From Holosporales bacterium (GTDB lineage: Bacteria > Pseudomonadota > Alphaproteobacteria > UBA3830 > JAIRWN01): 49,447 nt of DNA. A model generated the notes under the pieces. It saw only the letters and a list, made by a program, of their open reading frames with translations. It ran no database searches and was not told the origin of the DNA. The stretch spans positions 1-49,447 of the forward strand of contig JAIRWN010000014.1 in assembly GCA_031268985.1 (NCBI GenBank), read 5' to 3'. Below are positions 29,729 to 39,851 of the stretch, piece after piece (position 1 is the first letter of the stretch; each line of letters starts with the position of its first letter). A program made the position numbers and the translations under genes.

Positions 29729-29743
29729 CGTGTAAATAAGTCG

Positions 29744-30127
29744 CTATTGCTTCTCAGACTCTGTAGCCAATTCGGCGATTTCGTCGATATAATCGGTTGG
29801 CCCGGGCGGCGTATTATTTTTGTCTTCCGTTGTCACTATGGCTGAAATAGGCGTTTCGTCGTCATATACGACACGCCCGCCAAGTTCCGACTCGTTATTG
29901 TCTGCGGAAGAAGTCAGGTTTTTATAGATCTCTTTATCCTGGTGAGGAATATTAATCCCTTTTGTTGTAGGCCTTGATTTTATTGGAACTTTTAGTCCTT
30001 CGATCAGCACTACCTTGTTATCGCGAAATTTAGGCGTTAGAACAAAGATAAAGGCGACGACAGCAACAATAACGCCGCCGACAAATATGATTTTTCTTAA
30101 GCAAGAAACGTTGATGATTTGTTTCAT
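29744..30127 (-). CDS. Single-TM protein resembling the N-terminus of alphaproteobacterial SPOR proteins encoded after argS, SPOR domain missing
   Basis: TM IIFVGGVIVAVVAFIFVL; VVLIEGLKVPIKSRPTTKGINIPHQDKEIYKNL; directly downstream of argS. Confidence 0.6.
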   Translation of the reverse strand: MKQIINVSCLRKIIFVGGVIVAVVAFIFVLTPKFRDNKVVLIEGLKVPIKSRPTTKGINIPHQDKEIYKNLTSSADNNESELGGRVVYDDETPISAIVTTEDKNNTPPGPTDYIDEIAELATESEKQ

Positions 30128-30128
30128 T

Positions 30129-31889
30129 CTAGCGAAGCTCTTCAACCGGCTCTATTCCAATAATTTCAAAACCCAAGGATACGACCGTTTTTGTCGCATA
30201 CAGCAACGCTAATCTAGCCGCCGTTTCAACTTTATCGTTGGGATTTATAAACCTCAAAGCCAAATTATTTTTCCCAGCGTTCCACAAGACATGAAGCCCT
30301 ACCGCAACTTCTTGCAAATAAAAAACAATCTTGTGCGGTTCGAGAGCTAATACCGCCGTTTTGAGCAATCGCGGCCACCTTAAAAGCAGTTTTATTTGTC
30401 CAAGCTCTTCTTCAGAACTAAGCAGTGACAGATTGGCATTTTTTGCTGCGTCAACATCAAAATCTACGCCGAAAAATTCTTTATATTGCCGAAAAACCGA
30501 GCATATTCTCGCATGTGCATATTGAATATAGAAAACTGGATTATCTCGGCTTTTTTCTACTACTTGAGTAAAATCAAAATCCAAAACCACGTCATCGCGG
30601 CGCGTAAGCATTATAAACCTTATAACGTCGCGCCCGACAGCATCAAGAACATCCCTCAGAGTTATAAAAGCGCCTGCTCGCTTAGACATTTTAACGTCCT
30701 TACCGTCGCGGATAAACTTAACAAGCTGACAAATTTTTACCTTGAGTTTTTTGTTTGCGATCGCTTCTACTGCGGCCTCCATTCGTTTTACATATCCGCC
30801 ATGGTCTGCGCCCCAAAAATCGATCAAAATGTCGTAACCTCGGCAAAACTTATCGCGATGATAAGCTATATCAGAGGCAAAATATGTCCAAAAACCATCT
30901 GATTTCAACAGCGGCCGATCGATCTCGTCTCCAAATGCCGTAGATTTAAATAATGTTTGTTCTCGAGGTTCCCAGTCATCCACTACTTTGCCTTTCGGCG
31001 GGGTCAGAACTCCTTTATACACAAACCCTTTGTCTTGAAGGAATTTAATCATTTCCTTTACCAGTCCTTTCTCTATTAAGGAGGATTCTGATGTAAAAAT
31101 ATCGTGATGAACCCCCAGATCAGCGAGATCACGCTTAATAATCGCCATTTGATTCTGAACTGAAAATTGTTTGAACAAAGAGGCCCATTCATTTTCGTTT
31201 TGATCCAGAAATTTGTTGCCATATTTACTTACAAGCGCTTGCGCGATTTCAGATACATATTCGCCAGAATAACAATCGCTCGGCAAAGCCCCGATATCGC
31301 GACCAAGCTGTTCGCAATATCGATGGTATACGGATCTTGCCAGCATATTTATCTGGTTGCCTGCATCATTTATGTAGTATTCCCTCGTCACGTCATAACC
31401 GACCGAGCGCAACATATTGGCAAGAACGTCTCCCACAACTGCGCCCCGTGCATGACCGGCGTGCAGCGGCCCGGTTGGATTGGCAGAAACGTACTCTATG
31501 TTGACCTTTTTTCCTTTTCCGATGTTCTGAAAGCCAAATTTTTTGTCGCCTACGTCGTCAGAAACGATTATTGCAGCAAGACGCTTTTTTACATATTCCG
31601 GGCGCAGGAACCAATTGATAAATCCTGGCCCGGCAATATTGACGCTCAGAATCCTGTCGTCGTTGCGCAATATAGCCGCTATATCTTCGGCAAGTTCTCT
31701 GGGGGGAATACCAATCTTTTTGGCGAACACCATTGCAATATTTGAAGACATGTCGCCAAACTTCAAATCCTTTGGAACGTCTACAGCACCGTCGCTAACT
31801 AAAACCTGTTGACCGGATTTGCCTGCAACTTGCAATAAAGCTTTTTTTATCAAAACCTGAAAAGTACAAAAAATGTCTTGCGCTCCCAC
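30129..31889 (-). CDS. argS: Arginyl-tRNA synthetase
   Basis: IEYVSANPTGPLHAGHARGAVVGDVLANML; KMSKRAGAFITLRDVL; GTG start. Confidence 0.97.
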   Translation of the reverse strand: MGAQDIFCTFQVLIKKALLQVAGKSGQQVLVSDGAVDVPKDLKFGDMSSNIAMVFAKKIGIPPRELAEDIAAILRNDDRILSVNIAGPGFINWFLRPEYVKKRLAAIIVSDDVGDKKFGFQNIGKGKKVNIEYVSANPTGPLHAGHARGAVVGDVLANMLRSVGYDVTREYYINDAGNQINMLARSVYHRYCEQLGRDIGALPSDCYSGEYVSEIAQALVSKYGNKFLDQNENEWASLFKQFSVQNQMAIIKRDLADLGVHHDIFTSESSLIEKGLVKEMIKFLQDKGFVYKGVLTPPKGKVVDDWEPREQTLFKSTAFGDEIDRPLLKSDGFWTYFASDIAYHRDKFCRGYDILIDFWGADHGGYVKRMEAAVEAIANKKLKVKICQLVKFIRDGKDVKMSKRAGAFITLRDVLDAVGRDVIRFIMLTRRDDVVLDFDFTQVVEKSRDNPVFYIQYAHARICSVFRQYKEFFGVDFDVDAAKNANLSLLSSEEELGQIKLLLRWPRLLKTAVLALEPHKIVFYLQEVAVGLHVLWNAGKNNLALRFINPNDKVETAARLALLYATKTVVSLGFEIIGIEPVEELR

Positions 31890-31937
31890 GTATGCTCCGC
31901 TTAAATATGACGCTATGCCTTTTTAGAGAACCGAACT

Positions 31938-32729
31938 TTGCGCATCGTAACTTGGAATATAAATTCTATCAACTGTAGACTGGAACATGTGCTTGCGTTA
32001 ATGGATCAATTTTCTCCAGATGTTATTTTACTGCAAGAAATCAAAAAAATTACAGAAGAGTTCCCATGCGAACCGTTTTTCGACAAAGGGTATAACTGTG
32101 CAGCACATGGGCAAAAATCATATAACGGCGTTGCTATATTATCTAAATCGCCCATAAGCGATATGAAGACAAAATTTTGCGATCAAATCTGCACTGAGGC
32201 CAGATACGCCGAGTGTATCACAAACAAAGTCCGTATAGCCTCTGTCTATGTGCCCAATGGACGCGAGGTTGGAACTTCGCAATATGTCCAAAAAATTAAT
32301 TTTATGAAATCGCTATCAGGATATCTTGAAAAAGAAGTTAGTTCCGATGAATGCTTTATTATTGGCGGAGATTTCAACGTCGCTTTGAACGACGATGACG
32401 TATGGGATCCGGGGCTATTTGAAGGGAAACTTGTTTTTACCGGAGAGGAGCGAGCATCTCTTAGACGGATTGAAAGTTTGGGTCTTACCGATGCTTTTGC
32501 CGTTTGCAACAGGCATTTAACTGATAATAATGCTCTTCATGAAAACTTTACATGGTGGGATTACCGTGCGGGATCTTTTAACAAAAACCAAGGCATTCGT
32601 TTGGATTATCTGTTCCTTTCAGATGTTGCAGCAAGAAAACTTGTAAGATCGGAAGTAATTAAAGGGTTCCGTGCGCTTCCTTGCCCGTCAGATCATGCGC
32701 CTTTATTGGCAGATATTGGCCATTTCTGA
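31938..32729 (+). CDS. xthA: Exodeoxyribonuclease III
   Basis: RIVTWNINSINCRLEHVL; ILLQEIKK; GGDFNVAL; RLDYLFLS; SDHAPLLADI. Confidence 0.95.
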   Translation: MRIVTWNINSINCRLEHVLALMDQFSPDVILLQEIKKITEEFPCEPFFDKGYNCAAHGQKSYNGVAILSKSPISDMKTKFCDQICTEARYAECITNKVRIASVYVPNGREVGTSQYVQKINFMKSLSGYLEKEVSSDECFIIGGDFNVALNDDDVWDPGLFEGKLVFTGEERASLRRIESLGLTDAFAVCNRHLTDNNALHENFTWWDYRAGSFNKNQGIRLDYLFLSDVAARKLVRSEVIKGFRALPCPSDHAPLLADIGHF

Positions 32730-32831
32730 CTTTAATAGCGTCTTTTCCTCTCTAAAGGCGTCCGAAATTTTGGACAAGCGCCTTGAAGTTATTTACTATG
32801 AAAACCTGGAATAGTTAGTTTTACGTTTTTT

Positions 32832-32906
32832 GCCGCCGTGGCTCAGTGGTAGAGCACACCCTTGGTAAGGGTGTGATCGTGAGTTCGATTCTCACCGGCG
32901 GCACCA
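32832..32906 (+). tRNA. tRNA-Thr(GGT), CCA encoded
   Basis: GCCGCCG/CGGCGGC acceptor; anticodon arm CACCC-TTGGTAA-GGGTG; GTTCGATTC. Confidence 0.97.
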
Positions 32907-33057
32907 AGGTATAGTCCGGACGGACTCAGAAAAATACAATTTCATAGGCAAGAATGGTGGATTTATTGGGTTTTGGTGGTGATGTTTGTTCAGATGAGTT
33001 TGTAAAAATCCGCTTGCGTCCGGGTATTTTTGGAACCAAAACTGATTCCAGTTGGTA

Positions 33058-33163
33058 TTTACGTTTGTGAGGAGTGGAGAACTGAGAGGCGCCAGAGGGA
33101 AGAGTTTGATTTTGAGAAGATGCAATGGCGCATACCGGCTGAGAGGATGAAAATGAAAGAGTA
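33058..33163 (+). pseudogene. Tyrosine recombinase (phage/island integrase) relic
   Basis: FTFVRSGELRGAR (33058-33096), then shifted frame EEFDFEKMQWRIPAERMKMKE* (33099-33163); matches the integrase consensus 'LTFVRPGELRxARWxEFDxxxxxWxIPAERMKM'. Confidence 0.85.
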
Positions 33164-33385
33164 GTCTGTTATTGTGAGCTAATTCTAAAGAAATAAATCT
33201 ACCCTCCACACTTTTTGCAAGCCCTATATCCGTATAGCGTAAATGAGGTGCGTTTTAAAACTCCTTCTTACTTATCCGAGATCGGCAGACGGTTTATTCC
33301 GGAAAAAATGCCGATAGCATCTTATAACATTTTTAAATCCAGCCACATTTAGGTATAACATAAATCTGTTTTTCGGCCACTAACT

Positions 33386-34756
33386 ATGAGTTACGTCGTT
33401 CGTTTCGCTCCAAGCCCGACTGGCTTATTGCATATAGGCAATATCCGTGCGGCATTGTTGAATTATCTATTTGTCAGAAGTTTCGGCGGAAAATTTATAC
33501 TCCGTATAGACGACACTGACAAGGAACGATCTAGCGATGAATATTCCTTGGCAATAAAACAAGATCTTGCTTGGCTTGGAATCAATTGGGATGAGACGTT
33601 TTGTCAATCGTCCCGTACAGATGCTTACAAAAACGCGCTAAAAAATCTGAAAGATTTAGGTCTGGTATACCCTTGCTATGAATCAAAGGAAGAGTTGGAT
33701 ATTAAACGTAAGATTCAGTTGTCCAACAGAAAGCCTCCGATATATGACAGGTCTGCCCTGAAACTTAGCGATGCGAAGAAAAAAGAGCTTGAGCAGAACG
33801 GAATTAAGCCTCACTGGCGGTTTAAACTTCCGGATAAAATAATATCCTGGGACGATATGATATATGGACGTATCGAAATTTTACCGGGAAATACCAGCGA
33901 TCCAATCGTAGCGAAGTCTGACGAGAGCTTTGTTTATACTTTTGCTTCAGTTGTGGATGATCTAAACAGCAAGATAACCCACATAATACGTGGGGCAGAC
34001 CATTTGGCGAACACAGCCTCACAGCTTCATCTTTACGGCATGCTCGGCGGGGATGCGACCACAATCAAATTTGGACACTATCCTCTGCTTCGCGATGTAA
34101 GCGGAAAGGAGCTTTCTAAGCGCCTTTCGGTTCTAAGCATAAAGTCTTGGCGCGAAGAAGAAATCGAGCCGATGGCTGTAAATAGTCTTCTGTCTAAAAT
34201 TGGCACTTCTAGCTCTATAGAAGTCCGTCGCTCTATGGATGAATTGATTAAGGGGTTTGATATATCAAGTATCAGTAAAGCTGAGCCGAAGTTTGATTCT
34301 CGAGAAATATACAAATTAAACCACGATCTCATGATTAATACGCCTTATGAAGAGGTTGCGCAGCGCCTTAAAGTTATTGGTATGCCCGATTGCAACGAAG
34401 ATTTTTGGCTGATGATTCGAGGTAACATAAATCGGCTTGCTGAAGCCAAAACTTGGTGGAACGTAATTTATGGCGGTGTTGATATATTTTTACGGCCTAT
34501 CGAAAACCAAGAACAAGAAATGCTAAAGACAGCTTCGGATCTGCTTTTTGAGAATATTAATTTATACCAATCTGATTGGGGGCTGTGGTTCTCTGACATA
34601 AAAATCAAAACACAGAAGTCCGGTCGCAGTTTGTATGCGCCAATACGTTTGTGTTTGACCGGCCAAGAACATGGGCCTGAGCTTAAATCTATACTTCGAC
34701 TAATGCCGTTGGATTTGATAAAGTCCCGATTGCAGGCCGGTAGTACAAAAACATGA
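33386..34756 (+). CDS. gltX: Glutamyl-tRNA synthetase
   Basis: VVRFAPSPTGLLHIGNIRAALLNYLF; LRIDDTDKERS; KELSKRLSVLS. Confidence 0.96.
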   Translation: MSYVVRFAPSPTGLLHIGNIRAALLNYLFVRSFGGKFILRIDDTDKERSSDEYSLAIKQDLAWLGINWDETFCQSSRTDAYKNALKNLKDLGLVYPCYESKEELDIKRKIQLSNRKPPIYDRSALKLSDAKKKELEQNGIKPHWRFKLPDKIISWDDMIYGRIEILPGNTSDPIVAKSDESFVYTFASVVDDLNSKITHIIRGADHLANTASQLHLYGMLGGDATTIKFGHYPLLRDVSGKELSKRLSVLSIKSWREEEIEPMAVNSLLSKIGTSSSIEVRRSMDELIKGFDISSISKAEPKFDSREIYKLNHDLMINTPYEEVAQRLKVIGMPDCNEDFWLMIRGNINRLAEAKTWWNVIYGGVDIFLRPIENQEQEMLKTASDLLFENINLYQSDWGLWFSDIKIKTQKSGRSLYAPIRLCLTGQEHGPELKSILRLMPLDLIKSRLQAGSTKT

Positions 34757-36123
34757 GTAAACTGATTTTACATAACACTCTTAGCAACAGGACAGAGCCG
34801 TTCATCTCACAGGATCCTGATAATGTTCGAATGTATGTTTGCGGACCAACTGTTTATGATCTCCCCCATGTTGGGAATGCGCGTCCGGCCGTCGTATTTG
34901 ACGTGCTATTTCGCCTCTTAAGGCATCTGTATCCAAAAGTCACGTACATAAGAAATATCACAGATATTGACGACAAAATTAACAATCGCGCCCGAGAAAT
35001 TGGGATTTCCATAAGAGAACTTACTGATGAAACGCTTAAAAATTATCAAAACACTATGGCCAGCCTTGGCCTTCTGTCGCCGACTTATGAGCCGCGAGCG
35101 ACAGACCATATTCCCGATATGATAAGTATTGTCCAAAAACTGCTTGATAAAGGACATGCCTATTTGGCCGAAAAGCACGTTCTTTTCAGGGTTTCAAGTG
35201 ATCCTCTTTACGGTAAGCTGTCGAACAGAAATACCGACGAAATGATTGCCGGCGCGCGCGTCGAAGTTGCTCCCTTCAAAGAATCTCCTCTGGATTTTGT
35301 GCTTTGGAAACCGTCCAGTAATAACGATCCAGGGTATGACAGCCCTTGGGGATACGGTCGTCCCGGATGGCATATAGAGTGCTCAGCTATGAGCGCAAAG
35401 TACTTATCAAATTCTTTTGATATCCATGGCGGGGGTCAAGACCTTATATTCCCTCATCACGAAAACGAGATGGCTCAGTCTCGTTGCGCCTCTGGCGTGG
35501 CTTATATGGCAAAGTATTGGGTACACAACGGAATGCTTCTTGTCGACGGCAAAAAGATGTCCAAATCTCTTGGAAACATAGTCACTGTAAACGCGGCGCT
35601 AAAGGAATATGATGGAAATGTATTGAAATATTTTATTTTGTCGACTCATTACTCGAAAATTCTTGATTGGACCGCCGGCGGACTGACTCAAGCAAAAGCC
35701 TCTTACGATCGTTTGATAAACGCTGTGGGCGAATTTGAGGATACGCATGAAGATTCAAAATTTGATGAAGATGATCCGATTGTGTCTGCATTGTGCGAAG
35801 ATCTTAATACTTCGAAAGCGCTTATGTTGATGATCGGATTGGCTAAGCGAATCGGCCAATCAAGCAAATTTAACGAAAAATCCAGATTAGCTGGTCAACT
35901 TAAGGCAGCTATGCAAATATTTGGTTTTTCTGTGATAAACCGGAACTATGCACTAACAAAAGACAAACAAGAAGAAATCAATAAACTCGTAAGCGAAAGG
36001 GTAAAGGCGCGCTTACTTAAGCAGTTTCAAAAGTCCGACGAAATTAGGGATGCCCTAAAGCAACGCTTTGGGGTTTTTATTAAAGACAATCAGGATGGAA
36101 CTACAGATTGGAGCCTTGAATAA
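34753..36123 (+). CDS. cysS: Cysteinyl-tRNA synthetase
   Basis: MYVCGPTVYDLPHVGNARPAVVFDVL; GWHIECSAMS; FPHHENEMAQS; KMSKSLGNIV. Confidence 0.98.
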   Translation: MSKLILHNTLSNRTEPFISQDPDNVRMYVCGPTVYDLPHVGNARPAVVFDVLFRLLRHLYPKVTYIRNITDIDDKINNRAREIGISIRELTDETLKNYQNTMASLGLLSPTYEPRATDHIPDMISIVQKLLDKGHAYLAEKHVLFRVSSDPLYGKLSNRNTDEMIAGARVEVAPFKESPLDFVLWKPSSNNDPGYDSPWGYGRPGWHIECSAMSAKYLSNSFDIHGGGQDLIFPHHENEMAQSRCASGVAYMAKYWVHNGMLLVDGKKMSKSLGNIVTVNAALKEYDGNVLKYFILSTHYSKILDWTAGGLTQAKASYDRLINAVGEFEDTHEDSKFDEDDPIVSALCEDLNTSKALMLMIGLAKRIGQSSKFNEKSRLAGQLKAAMQIFGFSVINRNYALTKDKQEEINKLVSERVKARLLKQFQKSDEIRDALKQRFGVFIKDNQDGTTDWSLE

Positions 36124-36152
36124 CGCATATTCGAGCAGAAAACGCTAAAAAG

Positions 36153-37028
36153 CTACCAACGATTTTCGGTTATAACTTGATCTATTGGCAATCCTTGGCC
36201 GGACGAAAAAATCTTTTTAAAGCCGGAGCCTGCTTTTATATATATTCCGCCGTCGACAGGGCTTCCTGCATCTTGATTGGAGCCGGCGAAAAACATACCC
36301 CCATCAAACAGCCCCGCATGAACTATTTTTACAATTGTCTTAAACTCCGCCGACGAAAAGTAAGACAAATTAAGTAAATTCATTATACGAATCATGTGAT
36401 ATTGCCGGTTAAATGGCTCTAACACGCTGTGTTTGGATAATGCAAACCTCTTATCATTTTTTGCTGTGGACAGAACTTTCGGAGAAAATAATTTTATCTC
36501 TTTGGGCTGTATATTTCCTATTTTGTAATTATTTAAAATCCTACGAACAGCTGTATGTAGCAATATATAGTAAATCAAACCGTTAACTGGATAGAGCTTG
36601 CCTCCTATACTTTTCATACAATTAAAAACAAAAGGCGGCCACAAAATTTCAAGGATTTTGCCTGAGCTTGGATCAATCGTAACCGCACAAGATGATCGCC
36701 CGTTATTATATTGTTTTAGCACATAAACGCTGGGGCTGTAATCGGAAGCAATGAAATCTAAATCAGCAAAAACAGAGGACAGTTTTTTAAAAAAGTCCAA
36801 CGCAGTCCTACCGTCGCTTACGCCAGCGTCATGAACAGACAGAGGTTTTTGCTTATCAAAGTTTTTGACGGCAAATCTTATAGCTTTTTGATCGAAAACG
36901 TCAAAACGTTCAGCATAAGTTCTTTTATATGCCCCCCTGTCGTCAGATGATTGCAACAGTATTTTCTCAGCCAGTTCATCCGCATCCGGCTCATTTTGAA
37001 TCTGATCATAAAGAGTAATCGTGACCAT
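36153..37028 (-). CDS. Putative class I SAM-dependent methyltransferase-like protein
   Basis: VHDAGVSDGRTALDFFKKL...DFIASDYSPSVYVLKQ resembles motif I/II; ATG at 37028 preferred. Confidence 0.4.
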   Translation of the reverse strand: MVTITLYDQIQNEPDADELAEKILLQSSDDRGAYKRTYAERFDVFDQKAIRFAVKNFDKQKPLSVHDAGVSDGRTALDFFKKLSSVFADLDFIASDYSPSVYVLKQYNNGRSSCAVTIDPSSGKILEILWPPFVFNCMKSIGGKLYPVNGLIYYILLHTAVRRILNNYKIGNIQPKEIKLFSPKVLSTAKNDKRFALSKHSVLEPFNRQYHMIRIMNLLNLSYFSSAEFKTIVKIVHAGLFDGGMFFAGSNQDAGSPVDGGIYIKAGSGFKKIFSSGQGLPIDQVITENRW

Positions 37029-37199
37029 TTTTAGCCCACTGAACCGCGAGGACTTCATGGTTCTTAGGGCGAGAATATTCGTGATCCCAGGCTTAGCCAT
37101 AGTCAAAAAAGCTATAATTGTTTTAAGAAATTTTAAAAACAGAGCAGAGGCGTTGGTTATGATGAAACTCGCGTTCACTTCATTGTTACCATTTGTTAC

Positions 37200-38042
37200 T
37201 TAAGTATTTTTCTCCTTTTTTTTCAAAAAGATAACCAGCAGCGCAATGCTTCCGGTGAAAAATTTTAGATCTGACGGAGCCAATCCCAGCGACAACGCAA
37301 TTCCCTGCATCTGCTGATACACAAGCGCACCAAGCAATGGAGCTGCCAGCTGTCGATTCAATGTGGCGTTACCGACTATAGCTTCGCCTATCATTAGGCT
37401 GGCAAGGCCGTGAATCAGAATTCCGATTCCTATGCCTATATCCATATAGTTTTGTATTTGGACCATAAGACTTCCGGCGAGTCCGAACAGCGCGCCGGCG
37501 AGAAACAGTCCGAAAATAGTATATTTTTCGATGCTAATCCCTTGGAGTTTTGCGAGATTCTGATTCAGTCCGACTGCTCGGAACCTCAGTCCAAAATCGG
37601 TGCGCAAAAACACGGCAAATGGAATCATGCAGGTTGCCAGAACCATCACGATTAGCAAAATATTACATTCGACGCTCGCGCTAAATAGTCCTGGACAATC
37701 GAAAAGCGCAACGTTGGGTTTGCCCATGATGCGTAAATTTACGCTATAGGCCATGGTGCTGAGAATTATCCCGGCTAACATTGAATTAACACGCAGTTTC
37801 AGGTAGATCAGCGCCGTGCAAACTCCAACAATTCCGGCACAAATCATAGCGAGCGGAATTGCTGTCGCTGAAGACATTCCGGACGATAGCGCAACGGCGC
37901 ATACGGCCCCTCCCAACGGATAGGCGCCGTCAGCGGTCAAGTCTGCAAAGTCCAAAAACCGGAACGGGATCATGATTCCAAAGGCGATGATCGCCAGGAT
38001 AAGTCCCTGCTGCAGTCCGCTTAGAATGAGATCAATTGACAT
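37200..38042 (-). CDS. ABC transporter permease (TrpY/BMP-type)
   Basis: GLQQGLILAIIAFGIMIPFRFLDFADLTADGAYPLGGAV; adjacent ATPase and substrate-binding genes. Confidence 0.9.
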   Translation of the reverse strand: MSIDLILSGLQQGLILAIIAFGIMIPFRFLDFADLTADGAYPLGGAVCAVALSSGMSSATAIPLAMICAGIVGVCTALIYLKLRVNSMLAGIILSTMAYSVNLRIMGKPNVALFDCPGLFSASVECNILLIVMVLATCMIPFAVFLRTDFGLRFRAVGLNQNLAKLQGISIEKYTIFGLFLAGALFGLAGSLMVQIQNYMDIGIGIGILIHGLASLMIGEAIVGNATLNRQLAAPLLGALVYQQMQGIALSLGLAPSDLKFFTGSIALLVIFLKKKEKNT

Positions 38043-38778
38043 TTTCTGTTCCTATTGCCGCCAAATTTTGGTCCTCAAATTTGTGAAACATTTCCAGCAG
38101 AGACGATATTTTCAGCCCAGATTTTTCGCATCCTTTTAAATCGACAACTATACGACCACTGTGCATCATAATTAAACGATCGCCGTATTTCAACGCGTCT
38201 TCCATGTTATGGGTGATCATAAGCGTCGTAAGCCGGAGTTCGCGAACAGATCTGGCAGTGTATTCCATCAGCATTTTCTGCATTTTTGGATCCAGAGCTG
38301 ATGTATGTTCGTCCAAAAGCAGAATTTTTCCGCCGGAGTTCACTGCCATCAAAGTCGCAATAGCTTGGCGCTGACCGCCGGACAAAATACCCAATGGTTG
38401 ATCGATGAACTTCTCCAAACCGATATTCAACGATCTGATTTTATCAATAATGTCATTTAAGTGCCGCCAATAGAAAGCGAAGCGCGGCGTTTTCGTTCGG
38501 CTTAAAACGATATTCTCCAATACGGTCATGGCGGGAATCGTGCCTTTGTTCACGTCCTGCACAACCTGAGACACATCACCATTACGTTTGACTTCCCCAG
38601 AATCGGCTCGATACTCTCCGCTGATAATCTTCAACAACGTAGATTTTCCGGAGCCGTTGGCTCCGACGACTGTGCAAAATTCACCTTCACGCAACGAGAG
38701 ATTTATGCCCTTCAAAACCGGTTCAAAAACCCTCGGAAATGACTTTGTAACATTATTTATTCTCAGCATTTCTCTCAT
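38032..38778 (-). CDS. ABC transporter ATP-binding protein
   Basis: Walker A VVGANGSGKSTLLK; LSGGQRQAIATLMA; KILLLDEHTSALD; ATGA overlap with upstream gene. Confidence 0.94.
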   Translation of the reverse strand: MREMLRINNVTKSFPRVFEPVLKGINLSLREGEFCTVVGANGSGKSTLLKIISGEYRADSGEVKRNGDVSQVVQDVNKGTIPAMTVLENIVLSRTKTPRFAFYWRHLNDIIDKIRSLNIGLEKFIDQPLGILSGGQRQAIATLMAVNSGGKILLLDEHTSALDPKMQKMLMEYTARSVRELRLTTLMITHNMEDALKYGDRLIMMHSGRIVVDLKGCEKSGLKISSLLEMFHKFEDQNLAAIGTENVN

Positions 38779-39728
38779 TCCACTATTGTTGCGTTTTCTG
38801 GAATATTTATCTTGTACTTTTGAGCCAATTTCCGATTTATGAAGCATTTGTGATCTTCTATCTTCGGGAAAAGCGGCGTCAGATCTTTCACCTGAGAGCC
38901 TTTCAGCAATTTTGCGACGAGTTTTCCGGCATTCCGTCCGACAGATTCGTAATTCACTCCGAAACTTGCCAGAGCCAGGCCGTCCCGTACCGATTGTTCT
39001 TCTATATTGATGACAGGGATGTTCATTTTCGCCGCTTCACCGGAGATAACGGCCAACGCGGATTGCAGACCGCTTGCTCCAACATAGATCACATCCGCTT
39101 TTCCTTTTAATTCCTGCATGCGAATCGGGATATCTCGCATCTGATCCACTGGAATAGCGACCAGGGACATTCCAATCGCTTTCGTTTCATGACGCATCAT
39201 ATTCAGGAGCGCCATATCGTTGCAATCGAAGGTTGTATATAGCATCCCAACCGTTTTTGCTTGGGGCAATATCGACCGGACCAGTGTCAAAAGCGCCTTC
39301 AGACTTTGCATATCTGAACTGCCGGTCATATTGTCGACGGATTTTGTTGGGGCATTTATCAGTTTTGCGTCCACAGGGTCTGTGACGTCGCTGTAAACCA
39401 ACGGAATGTCACAGATCTTTCCTTTTGCAAATTGCGCAATTGGAGTCGATATCGCCACTATAACTTTCGGATTATGGTTTTTTACATTCATTACAGCCTG
39501 AGGTATCAACGTGTGATCGAAGGCTATGTCGACAATCTCGTAGCGAATATTTTTGCCTTCAGAGTATCCGTTTTCCGATAATTCTTTTTTAATGCCGTCA
39601 ATCGAAGCCAATAGCGGAGGAATTTGCCCATAGTTAACAATGGCTACGAGCGGGGACTCTTGTTTTTCGCTGTCGCATCCGCTCAGAAACATGGTCGCTG
39701 CAGCTGCTGCAATAGATATTTTTTTCAT
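38775..39728 (-). CDS. ABC transporter substrate-binding lipoprotein (TrpX-like)
   Basis: Lipobox MFLSGC; VVAISTPIAQFAKGKICDIPLVYSDVTDPVDAKL...VIYVGASGLQSALAVI. Confidence 0.92.
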   Translation of the reverse strand: MKKISIAAAAATMFLSGCDSEKQESPLVAIVNYGQIPPLLASIDGIKKELSENGYSEGKNIRYEIVDIAFDHTLIPQAVMNVKNHNPKVIVAISTPIAQFAKGKICDIPLVYSDVTDPVDAKLINAPTKSVDNMTGSSDMQSLKALLTLVRSILPQAKTVGMLYTTFDCNDMALLNMMRHETKAIGMSLVAIPVDQMRDIPIRMQELKGKADVIYVGASGLQSALAVISGEAAKMNIPVINIEEQSVRDGLALASFGVNYESVGRNAGKLVAKLLKGSQVKDLTPLFPKIEDHKCFINRKLAQKYKINIPENATIVE

Positions 39729-39835
39729 ACTCTTAATTCCCTATCTTTAATAATTTTCAAATCTCAACAAACGCCTGCCTTCTCTTGGGGCAGGTGACAA
39801 TAATTTTAAAATGATGTGCTGAAAAATATATATAT

Positions 39836-39851
39836 TGGCCTAACGGCCAAA
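39836..39851. repeat. Palindrome TTGGCCTAACGGCCAA about 110 nt upstream of substrate-binding gene 1
   Basis: 6-bp arms TTGGCC/GGCCAA. Confidence 0.5.

Noticed and set aside
30486-31745. Several + strand ORFs (138, 62, 192 aa) inside argS
   Set aside because: Antisense shadow ORFs of a clearly identified gene
32892-33209. 105-aa minus ORF after tRNA-Thr
   Set aside because: Antisense of the integrase relic and overlaps the tRNA; composition unremarkable
36932-36937. C6 run in the methyltransferase-like gene
   Set aside because: Too short to be a convincing slippage site
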